6,648 nucleotides of DNA from an uncultured Lachnospiraceae bacterium (GTDB lineage Bacteria > Bacillota > Clostridia > Lachnospirales > Lachnospiraceae). The notes beneath the pieces are model-generated. The model worked only from the letters and a program-made list of their open reading frames with translations. It was not told the origin of the DNA and did not search any database. Each line of letters starts with the position of its first letter. The first letter of the stretch is position 1. The stretch spans positions 1 to 6,648 of the forward strand of contig CAMNQN010000185.1 of the NCBI GenBank assembly GCA_946549155.1, in the 5' to 3' direction. This document shows positions 1-5,777 of this stretch, in pieces. Made by a program: the position numbers and the translations under genes.

Positions 1-80
<80 letters not shown>

Positions 81-124
81 TGGAATTAAGCAGCTGTCCG
101 ATGGTAAACTTAAGAATTATTTGC

Positions 125-153
125 TTGAAATTTGACAAAATTATGACTATAGT
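125..153 (+). promoter_or_regulatory. Sigma-A promoter for the secreted SGNH protein gene
   Basis: A -35 box TTGAAA (125-130, five of six consensus bases) and a -10 box TATAGT (148-153, five of six) are separated by exactly 17 bp. Transcription would start near 160 and leave a leader of about 125 nt before the ATG at 285. A perfect TTGACA at 132-137 overlaps this promoter, but its best -10 partner (TATTAA, 153-158) lies only 15 bp away, so it is less likely to be the main -35 box. Confidence 0.65.
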
Positions 154-284
154 ATTAATAAAGGATTTCATGCCCAGCAGGGAGCAGCAAGGGTATGGTC
201 CGGCCGGTAAGGCGGAATGGTTTTGGGAGTATTGCGGACCGGTGTTTCATAGGATAGAAAAAGGGGTTAAGGAGCAGGTGTTTT

Positions 285-1373
285 ATGAGATTGACAGATA
301 AGGGAAAGAAACTGCTGCTGTTTGTTTTTTTCGGCATTTTCCTTTTGACGGTGACAGGGGAGGAGGCCTCGGCTTCGGCTGTTCAGAATGTGGTTTCTTA
401 CGCAAAGAGCAATAAGATATCCAAGGGAAAATGGGTTAAGAACAAAAAAGGGCTTCGTTACAGGAAGAAAAATGGGGCGTATCTTGCGGGCACATGGTGC
501 AGCATAGGCGGCCACATCTATTATTTTAATCAGAACGGATATGTGGAGACCCGGTCCTTTAAGTATAATGAAAATTATTATTTTGCGGATTCAAAGGGCC
601 AGGTTTATGTTAATAAATGGAGGAAATGCGGTAAAAGATATTATTATTATGGCGCTAACGGCGTGCGGGCGAAGGGCTGGAAAACCATTAAGGGGAAGAC
701 TTATTATTTCAACCGGAACGGAGAGATGCTGATAAACAGCTGGGTGGGCAACAGTTACGTGGGAAAAGACGGCGTCCGGGTGTCCAACAAAACGGTGGCC
801 GGGCGAAAGATCAATAAATCCGGGGAGATTCAGAAAACCTCCTCCAAGGATAAATATATTATCGTGGGCGCTTCCAGAATTGTGGATATGAGCATCGCGG
901 TAAATTCTTCCAACACAGTGTTTATTGCCAAGAGCGGGGAAGGATATAACTGGCTGAAAAGTACGGCGGGTCCCAGGCTGATGAGCTATCTGAAGCAGCA
1001 TTCCGGCTATAAGGTGATCTTTCAGCTGGGAAATAATGATCTGAAGAATATTAACGCCTACATCCATTATTACAAGGCCCTGATGAAGAAGTATCCTCAT
1101 ACGGAATTTTATTTTCTGGATGCTACGCCGGGCAGTGAGGTTAACAGTACAAAAAATGAATCACGGAAGGCTTTTAACGCTAAAATGAAGGAAACCTTCG
1201 GAAATTTGTGCATTGGCGGCTACGATTATCTGTTTTCCATCCGTTTTACCACGGTGGATGGAACTCATTATACGGCCAAAGTGAGCAAAAAGCTGTACAA
1301 TTACACAATTCAGACGGTGAAAAAGATTTCCGCGCTCAATGCAGTGCAGCCCGCCATGAAAACGGCGGGTTAA
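285..1373 (+). CDS. Secreted cell-wall-binding repeat protein with C-terminal SGNH/GDSL-like hydrolase domain
   Basis: This 362-residue protein has a signal peptide: Lys-rich start, hydrophobic stretch at about 10-24, and a likely cleavage after the ASASA region near 32. Residues 66-180 hold about five tandem 20-residue repeats of the choline/glucan-binding (CW_binding) type, each with Tyr/Phe clusters followed by an NG or KG turn (for example KTYYFNRNG at 138-146), ending in degenerate copies. Residues 190-350 look like an SGNH hydrolase: beta strand plus GAS at 195-197 (block I, nucleophile Ser197), GNND at 249-252 (block III) and DGTH at 325-328 (catalytic Asp325 and His328). Such domains usually remove acetyl or acyl esters from glycans, so an envelope or polysaccharide esterase is inferred; the substrate is unknown. 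Block I has Ala where GDSL enzymes have Asp. AAGGAG at 269-274 supports the ATG at 285. The channel gene follows 69 bp downstream in the same direction. Confidence 0.85.
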   Translation: MRLTDKGKKLLLFVFFGIFLLTVTGEEASASAVQNVVSYAKSNKISKGKWVKNKKGLRYRKKNGAYLAGTWCSIGGHIYYFNQNGYVETRSFKYNENYYFADSKGQVYVNKWRKCGKRYYYYGANGVRAKGWKTIKGKTYYFNRNGEMLINSWVGNSYVGKDGVRVSNKTVAGRKINKSGEIQKTSSKDKYIIVGASRIVDMSIAVNSSNTVFIAKSGEGYNWLKSTAGPRLMSYLKQHSGYKVIFQLGNNDLKNINAYIHYYKALMKKYPHTEFYFLDATPGSEVNSTKNESRKAFNAKMKETFGNLCIGGYDYLFSIRFTTVDGTHYTAKVSKKLYNYTIQTVKKISALNAVQPAMKTAG

Positions 1374-1442
1374 TTCAGGATGCTGTCAATTTGCCCTCAG
1401 CAGGTAAGAGAACCCTTTTAGTAAGAAGAGAGTAAAAAGACT

Positions 1443-2351
1443 ATGAATGAAAATTATGAAGAATTAAAAGAATCAGCCAGGAGCTTTTTGCAGGCTATTA
1501 CTTCCGATGATCTGTATTACGGGCTGTTTCTTCTGGCGGTGCTGATGGTGGCTGTCAAGCTGGTGGATCTGATTTTTAAACCGTTAAAAAAGAAGGGTTC
1601 GCTCTATGTGACCTTTCTGCAGGGCTGTATAAAAGCGTTTCTGGTCATCACCATCGGCATGAAAATCTGCAGTTTATCGGAGGTGCTTTCCGGTTTTACC
1701 AGCCAGATTCTGATGTCCTCCTCGTTGATTGTTGTGGTGCTGGGCTTTGTGTTCCAGGAGGGGCTGACCAACATTGTTCACGGATTTATTCTATCGATTT
1801 TTAAACCGTTCCAGATTGGTGACCGGGTGAAAGTGACCATTGATGGGGAGACCATTACAGGTTATATTAAGTCTATTGATCTGCGAAGCACGATTATTCA
1901 GAATGTGATGAATTCTTCTCACGTGATCGTGCCCAATTCCAAGATGGATATGTGCGTTATTGATAACAGTTATTTTGATCTGAATTCCGCCAGTTCCAAT
2001 TTTCTGGATTTTTCTGTTACCTATGAGTCGAATCTGGAAAAGGCCATGATGACTGCGGCCCAGGAGATTATGGCGCATCCCTATGTGCGCGCGGCCCGGG
2101 AGGCGAAAAACATGACCGAACCAGTGGCAGTGCTGGTGCGGGAACTGGGAGATAACGGAATTTGTCTGCGGGCTTCCGTGGTGACAAAAACCGTGGAGGA
2201 AAACTTTGCGGCCTGCAGTGATATCCGCAGAGCCTTAGTGCATCGCTTTCAGATGGAACCGGACCTGGAATTTGCCTATCCACATACAGAGCTGGTGTTT
2301 CCGACGGGCCGAAGGGAAGAGGAAAGAGCTCTTGAGCCCGGCAAAAGCTAA
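1443..2351 (+). CDS. MscS-family small-conductance mechanosensitive ion channel
   Basis: The 302-residue protein fits the compact MscS plan (E. coli MscS has 286 residues). Three membrane segments are visible at about 23-46, 57-78 and 88-120. The last leads into the family signature FQEGLTNIVHGF (104-115) and FKPFQIGDRV (120-129), the junction between the pore helix and the beta domain. The motif VIVPNSKM (161-168) is the conserved beta-domain IPN element, and residues 188-287 form the alpha/beta cage domain. The family opens when membrane tension rises and releases solutes on hypo-osmotic shock. The pore helix carries larger residues (Val97-99, Phe102) where E. coli has several Gly/Ala, so conductance or gating may differ. 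The ribosome site is modest (AGAAGAGAG, about 1424-1432). No clear promoter lies in the 69-bp gap upstream, so co-transcription with the esterase gene is likely. The stop codon lies inside a hairpin. Confidence 0.9.
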   Translation: MNENYEELKESARSFLQAITSDDLYYGLFLLAVLMVAVKLVDLIFKPLKKKGSLYVTFLQGCIKAFLVITIGMKICSLSEVLSGFTSQILMSSSLIVVVLGFVFQEGLTNIVHGFILSIFKPFQIGDRVKVTIDGETITGYIKSIDLRSTIIQNVMNSSHVIVPNSKMDMCVIDNSYFDLNSASSNFLDFSVTYESNLEKAMMTAAQEIMAHPYVRAAREAKNMTEPVAVLVRELGDNGICLRASVVTKTVEENFAACSDIRRALVHRFQMEPDLEFAYPHTELVFPTGRREEERALEPGKS

Positions 2352-2382
2352 GGAAATGCTGAATTAATCAGCATTTCCTTAG
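2348..2382. terminator. Hairpin between convergent genes, candidate bidirectional terminator
   Basis: A perfect 15-bp stem (2348-2362 pairs with 2368-2382) closes a 5-nt loop (ATTAA). It sits between the convergent channel and HxlR genes, and the channel stop codon (2349-2351) forms part of the left stem. Neither strand has a long U tract after the stem: the plus strand continues GAGCCC, and the minus strand has CTTTTG. Termination in either direction is plausible from position and stability, but this is not a textbook intrinsic terminator. It could instead protect mRNA 3' ends. Confidence 0.6.
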
Positions 2383-2396
2383 GAGCCCATCGCTGT

Positions 2397-2765
2397 CTAT
2401 ATGGTTCCGTTATTTCCGGGACTGCATAAATGTGTTTCACTCCATTCTTTCATCTGTTCCAAAATAGGGACAAAACTTTCAGCCAATTCTGTAAGGGTAT
2501 ATTCCACTTTAGGTGGTATTTCCTGATAAATCCGGCGGCTGATCCAGCCGTCATTTTCCAGTTCCCTAAGCTGCTTTGTCAGTGTTGATTTTGTGATTTC
2601 ATTTCCGATTCTTCTTTGTAATTCGCCAAATCTCTGGACTTTATATACTGCAATGTACCATACGATTAAAATTTTCCATTTACCGCCAATAATGGATTGC
2701 AGTGCAGTCATCGGAACGCAGCTTGCCATAAGGCTCCGGCTGCGGGGAAATTTGTTATCAGCCAT
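2397..2765 (-). CDS. HxlR-family winged helix-turn-helix transcriptional regulator
   Basis: The 122-residue protein has the HxlR hallmark IIGGKWKILIVW (25-36), a helix-turn-helix with the recognition region around ITKSTLTKQLRELENDG (57-73), and the wing YQEIPPKVEYTLTELA (80-95). Length is typical for these dimeric DNA-binding proteins. Cys16 lies at the N-terminal position where many family members carry a conserved Cys, used by HypR- and YodB-type members as an electrophile or disulfide-stress sensor; here it is one residue further from GGKW than in the usual CPVE pattern. Redox sensing is therefore possible but unproven. Start choice: a strong AAAGGAGGGG (complement of 2772-2781) lies just before the ATG at 2765, which favours it over Met13. 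It diverges from the radical SAM gene, its likely target, and probably also regulates itself. It ends 45 nt from the convergent channel gene. Confidence 0.9.
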   Translation of the reverse strand: MADNKFPRSRSLMASCVPMTALQSIIGGKWKILIVWYIAVYKVQRFGELQRRIGNEITKSTLTKQLRELENDGWISRRIYQEIPPKVEYTLTELAESFVPILEQMKEWSETHLCSPGNNGTI

Positions 2766-2792
2766 ACGAAACCCCTCCTTTGTACGAAGAAA

Positions 2793-2821
2793 ATTATATG
2801 GTATTTTCCATTGGATATCAA
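2793..2821 (-). promoter_or_regulatory. Sigma-A promoter of the HxlR regulator gene
   Basis: On the minus strand a -35 box TTGATA (complement of 2816-2821, five of six) and a perfect -10 box TATAAT (complement of 2793-2798) are separated by 17 bp. Transcription would start near 2786, giving a leader of about 20 nt that contains the AAAGGAGGGG ribosome site. A GGTAT half-site (2800-2804) lies between the two boxes, consistent with repression by a protein binding the neighbouring ATACC/GGTAT array. Confidence 0.75.
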
Positions 2822-2835
2822 GATAGTGCCTTTTT

Positions 2836-2866
2836 AATACCGGTATTTAAAAAGATACCAGGTGTT
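2836..2866. promoter_or_regulatory. Candidate operator: ATACC/GGTAT half-site array in the divergent promoter region
   Basis: A perfect 12-bp palindrome AATACCGGTATT (2836-2847) is flanked by T5 and A5 tracts that extend the symmetry with one inserted base. A second, imperfect dyad, ATACC-A-GGTGT, follows at 2855-2865. A further half-site, GGTAT, lies at 2800-2804 inside the minus-strand promoter. HxlR proteins bind as dimers to such inverted repeats next to their own genes, so this is the best operator candidate for the adjacent regulator. Which protein binds is inference. Confidence 0.5.
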
Positions 2867-2954
2867 AAAAATCAGTCCAGGACAATAAAAAGACAGTACT
2901 TGCAGGATTGTTTTTTTCGATTTAGACTGTGCCTGAACGGAGGAGAAAGGATTT

Positions 2955-3839
2955 ATGCATTACACAGGAACGATTTGGAGATCACCTTATGAGGCTTATA
3001 GTGCGCTGGTTCAGGTGACGGCTGGCTGCACCCACCATAAATGTAAATTCTGTACTCTTTATGAGGATGTACCGTTTAAATTCCGTATGTCCCCTTTATC
3101 GGAGGTGGAGGAGGATTTAAAGGAAATCAGCCGCGATTACCGGAATGCGAAACGTGTATTTTTTACCGGGGCAAACCCGTTTGGCCTGAGTTTTGATAAA
3201 CTGAAAACGCTGGCAGGGCTGGTCAGAACGTATTATCCAAAGGCAGAGTCCATTGGCTGCTTCGCCCGTGTTACGGATATTACGCCTAAGACGGATGAGC
3301 AGCTGAGCGAACTGCGCCAACTGGGGTATAACAGCATTACGATTGGTGTGGAAGCCGGAGATGATGAAGCGTTGTCTTTTATGCATAAGGGGTTTGGTAC
3401 AAAGGAAATTCTTCATGAATGTAAACGGTTGGAGGGGGCTGGGATGGAATATAACTTTTTCTATCTTGCCGGAATTTATGGCCGCGGACGTGGGGAAAAC
3501 GGCGCAAAGAATACGGCGGCAGTTTTTAATCAGCTGAATCCTAAGATTATTATTAACTCTATGATGACGATCTACCCTGCTTCTGAATTGTATCAGGAGA
3601 TTCAGAGCGGAAACTGGAAAGAAGAAACAGAAACCGAAAAGCTTATGGAGCTGAAGACGTTGATTGGCAATCTGAATATCCCTGCCTATTTCGCAACGAT
3701 GGGTGCATCGAATTGCGTCAATGTGGAGGGACATTTGCCAAAGGATAAAACGAGGATGATAAAATGGCTGGATGAAGTGATCGGTTCCGTGGACGAAAAA
3801 GAGCTTAGAAGGTATCGTGAAAATCTGCGGAATCTGTGA
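2955..3839 (+). CDS. Small radical SAM superfamily protein of unknown substrate
   Basis: The 294-residue protein has a [4Fe-4S]/SAM cluster motif at Cys25, Cys30 and Cys33, spaced CX4CX2C and ending CKFC. Other core radical SAM features follow: VFFTGANPFGL (68-78) at the position of the GGE-type strand motif, and TIGVEAGDDE (129-138), the ribose-binding GxE-type segment typical of Elp3/MiaB-like (COG1032-type) members. The enzyme would cleave SAM to a 5'-deoxyadenosyl radical in the cytoplasm. No cobalamin-binding domain precedes the core and no extra Cys cluster is seen at the C terminus, so it is a minimal radical SAM barrel. The substrate cannot be deduced. GGAGG (2939-2943) and AAAGG (2946-2950) precede the ATG. 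It is divergent from the HxlR regulator and probably controlled by it. Repeat copy B begins 41 bp after the stop codon. The family assignment is firm; the reaction is unknown. Confidence 0.88.
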   Translation: MHYTGTIWRSPYEAYSALVQVTAGCTHHKCKFCTLYEDVPFKFRMSPLSEVEEDLKEISRDYRNAKRVFFTGANPFGLSFDKLKTLAGLVRTYYPKAESIGCFARVTDITPKTDEQLSELRQLGYNSITIGVEAGDDEALSFMHKGFGTKEILHECKRLEGAGMEYNFFYLAGIYGRGRGENGAKNTAAVFNQLNPKIIINSMMTIYPASELYQEIQSGNWKEETETEKLMELKTLIGNLNIPAYFATMGASNCVNVEGHLPKDKTRMIKWLDEVIGSVDEKELRRYRENLRNL

Positions 3840-3880
3840 TGTGAGGACCGTACAATGGAACAGGACAGACAGAGTTATTG

Positions 3881-4034
3881 TTTTTCGTGTTTTGTTAAGT
3901 AAGAGGACGCAGGAAGAGGCGGGGCCGGGCGGCTCCGTCCTAGCGTTTCTTGTATCCGGAGCAGTTTTCCAGAGGCATCTGCCCGCCCGGCCCCGTCTTT
4001 TCCTGCGTCCTACAAATTAACAAAATACGAAGAA
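3881..4034 (+). repeat. Dispersed palindromic element, copy B (complete, 154 bp)
   Basis: Two 52-base arms (3881-3932 and 3983-4034) are inverted repeats identical at 44 of 52 positions. They surround a 50-base centre that is not part of the main palindrome. Each arm has an AT-rich outer part (TTTTGTTAA), the invariant block AGGACGCAGGAA (3904-3915; complement of 4000-4011) and a GC-rich inner part, CGGGGCCGGGCGG. The centre contains a short stem (3932-3937 with 3957-3962) and the block AGCAGTTTTCCAG (3960-3972), which is shared exactly with copy C on the other strand. No credible coding region is present and no target-site duplication is obvious. It could be a MITE-like element, a structured RNA or a bidirectional terminator. 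It lies between the radical SAM gene and the ABC operon promoter. Confidence 0.88.
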
Positions 4035-4068
4035 CATTGGCACCTGAAAGCGTACAGAAGAGATCTGC

Positions 4069-4098
4069 TTGACAATTCCTTGCCTCCTGTGCTATTAT
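4069..4098 (+). promoter_or_regulatory. Strong sigma-A promoter of the amino-acid ABC operon
   Basis: A perfect -35 box TTGACA (4069-4074) and a -10 box TATTAT (4093-4098, five of six) are spaced 18 bp apart, with an extended -10 TGC (4090-4092) directly before the -10 box. Transcription would start near 4105, leaving a leader of about 54 nt. The promoter lies 34 bp outside the right end of repeat copy B, so the operon does not depend on the element for its basic promoter. No clear operator is seen around it. Confidence 0.8.
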
Positions 4099-4158
4099 AC
4101 ACCTGCAATTTAACATGGTAGAGTGATAATACAAAAAAGTGCACATGGAGGACTATTT

Positions 4159-5034
4159 ATGAAAAAGAAAACGATTGAAGCAGCATTACTTTCCCTGATG
4201 GCTATATCGGTTCTTGCTGGATGCGGCAAAAAGGAAGCTGAAACGGAAGCCAAGACAGAGGCTGTGGCTACGGAGAAAACTACCACGGCGGAGGCTGGAA
4301 AACTTGTGGTGGGATTTGACGCGGAATATCCGCCTTATGGGTATATGGATAACGACGGAGAGTATACCGGTTTTGATCTGGAGCTGGCCCAGGCGGTTTG
4401 TGATCTGGAGGGGTGGGAGCTGGTAAAGACCCCCATCGACTGGAACTCCAAGGACATGGAGCTCAATTCCGGTTCCATCGACTGTATCTGGAACGGTTTT
4501 ACCATGACTGGCCGTGAGGATGAATATACCTGGTCCGTACCTTATGTGGACAATAGCCAGGTGATTGCCACGAAGGATAATTCGGGCATTGCTGGGCTGG
4601 CTGATCTGGCAGGCAAAGTGGTAGGTGTGCAGGTTGGTTCGTCCGCTCTGGCGCTTCTGGAGGATGAAGAGGGACAGAAGGAACTGGCGGATACCTTTGG
4701 CACGCTGCAGCAGTTCTCAGATTACAACAGTGCCTTTGCGGAGCTGCAGGCGGGAAGCATTGAGGCCATCGCCATGGACATTGGAGTTGCCCAGTATCAG
4801 ATTAAGAGCCGGGAGGGCTTTGTGATTTTGGATGAGACGCTCAGTGCGGAGAAGTACGCGATTGGTTTCAAGAAAGGGAACGAGGAGTTGCGGGACATTG
4901 TGAATGCAGATCTGATGACCCTGTTGGAGAATGGCACTTTTGCCGAGCTGGCTGAAAAATACGAGCTTTCCGATATGGTTTGCCTGGGCGAGGAGGAAGC
5001 TGCCGAGGCGGCGACGGAGGCGGCTGCTGAGTAA
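4159..5034 (+). CDS. Amino-acid ABC transporter substrate-binding lipoprotein
   Basis: From the ATG at 4159 the protein has 291 residues: a lipoprotein signal peptide with lipobox LAGC (19-22; lipidated Cys22), a Glu/Thr/Ala-rich linker (26-47) and a family 3 solute-binding domain (about 48-277). LVVGFDAEYPPYGY (49-62) followed by GFDLELAQAV (71-80) is the hallmark of polar amino-acid receptors. Arg119 in FTMTGRED matches the Arg that grips the ligand alpha-carboxylate, and Asp207 in AIAMDIGVAQY matches the acidic residue that binds the alpha-amino group. It would sit anchored outside the membrane and deliver ligand to the permease encoded downstream; which amino acid cannot be told. An ATG further upstream at 4123 is in frame but lacks a ribosome site and would spoil the signal peptide, whereas GGAGGA (4147-4152) precedes 4159. 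The C terminus ends in an unusual Glu/Ala-rich tail (278-291) resembling the linker. Confidence 0.93.
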   Translation: MKKKTIEAALLSLMAISVLAGCGKKEAETEAKTEAVATEKTTTAEAGKLVVGFDAEYPPYGYMDNDGEYTGFDLELAQAVCDLEGWELVKTPIDWNSKDMELNSGSIDCIWNGFTMTGREDEYTWSVPYVDNSQVIATKDNSGIAGLADLAGKVVGVQVGSSALALLEDEEGQKELADTFGTLQQFSDYNSAFAELQAGSIEAIAMDIGVAQYQIKSREGFVILDETLSAEKYAIGFKKGNEELRDIVNADLMTLLENGTFAELAEKYELSDMVCLGEEEAAEAATEAAAE

Positions 5035-5114
5035 GCAAAAAATCCTGTCTGGCTGCGAAAATCATATGCGGATGCTGGATATTCAGGAACGAGATTCAAT
5101 TTCGGAGGGGCAGA

Positions 5115-5765
5115 ATGAGCTTTTCGGTGATTTTGAACCAGCTTGCCGGCGGCATGTTAAAATCCATGAGCATCTTTTTTCTCACGTTGATTTTTTCCCT
5201 GCCGCTGGGGCTGCTGGTATCCTTTGGACGAATGTCTAAAAACGTGGTTTTACGCACGATTGTAAAGATTTATATATCGATTATGAGGGGAACTCCTCTG
5301 ATGCTGCAGCTGCTGGTAGTTTATTTTGGCCCCTACTATTTATTTGGAATGAATATCGGGGGGAATTACCGGTTTGTTGCTATTATTCTCGGATTTTCCA
5401 TCAATTATGCCGCCTATTTCGCGGAAATTTACCGTTCCGGCATCGAATCCATGCCAGTGGGACAGTATGAGGCGGCAAAGGTTCTGGGATACGGGAGGGT
5501 TCAGACCTTTTTTAAGATTATTTTGCCTCAGGTAATCAAACGGATTTTACCTTCCGTGACCAATGAGGTCATTACGCTGGTGAAGGATACGTCCCTCAGC
5601 TTTGCCCTGGCTTATGCGGAAATGTTTACCATCGCAAAGCAGATCGCGGCGTCCCAGACCTCTTTTGTGCCTTTTGTGGTGGCGGCAGTGTTCTATTACA
5701 TTTTTAATCTGGCAGTGGCCATGGTTATGGAACGGATCGAAAAGAAACTGAGCTATTATCAGTAG
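5115..5765 (+). CDS. Amino-acid ABC transporter permease (HisM/GlnP family)
   Basis: The 216-residue integral membrane protein is the normal length for polar amino-acid permeases. Hydrophobic segments lie at about 18-38, 62-78, 86-108 and 186-205, with RGTPLMLQL (58-66), a conserved family motif, between the first two. The cytoplasmic EAA loop that docks on the ATPase is clear: EAAKVLGYGR (119-128) through IILPQ (135-139). One permease gene is present, so the channel is presumably a homodimer, as in GlnP-type importers. GGAGGGG (5104-5110) precedes the ATG. The gene starts 80 bp after the receptor stop, a gap with no promoter or hairpin that I could identify, and 12 bp before the ATPase gene, consistent with one transcript. 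Confidence 0.93.
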   Translation: MSFSVILNQLAGGMLKSMSIFFLTLIFSLPLGLLVSFGRMSKNVVLRTIVKIYISIMRGTPLMLQLLVVYFGPYYLFGMNIGGNYRFVAIILGFSINYAAYFAEIYRSGIESMPVGQYEAAKVLGYGRVQTFFKIILPQVIKRILPSVTNEVITLVKDTSLSFALAYAEMFTIAKQIAASQTSFVPFVVAAVFYYIFNLAVAMVMERIEKKLSYYQ

Positions 5766-5777
5766 GGGAGAGATTCC

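Noticed and set aside
154..284. Riboswitch (for example c-di-GMP type) in the SGNH leader
   Set aside because: I could not find the conserved core of any riboswitch class; only a 6-bp stem with a long loop is visible.
591..1100. Long minus-strand open frame (169 codons) opposite the SGNH gene
   Set aside because: It lies wholly within a well-supported gene, has no ribosome site or recognisable domain, and its composition mirrors the opposite strand.
2900..2928. Promoter TTGCAG-17-TAGACT for the radical SAM gene
   Set aside because: Only three of six and four of six consensus bases match, and the start would fall almost on the ribosome site. I could not place this gene's promoter with confidence.
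3117..3734. Minus-strand open frame of 205 codons opposite the radical SAM gene
   Set aside because: It is a shadow of a gene with clear catalytic motifs. The translation shows no family motif.
3881..4034. Copy B as a CRISPR repeat or a transposase-encoding insertion sequence
   Set aside because: Copies are single and kilobases apart, with no spacer array, and 154 bp cannot encode a transposase.
3940..4146. Minus-strand open frame of 68 codons across repeat copy B
   Set aside because: It covers the palindromic arm and the ABC operon promoter, and has no convincing ribosome site or protein features.
4123..4158. Upstream in-frame ATG as start of the binding protein
   Set aside because: It adds 12 residues before the signal peptide and lacks a ribosome site, while GGAGGA sits correctly before 4159.
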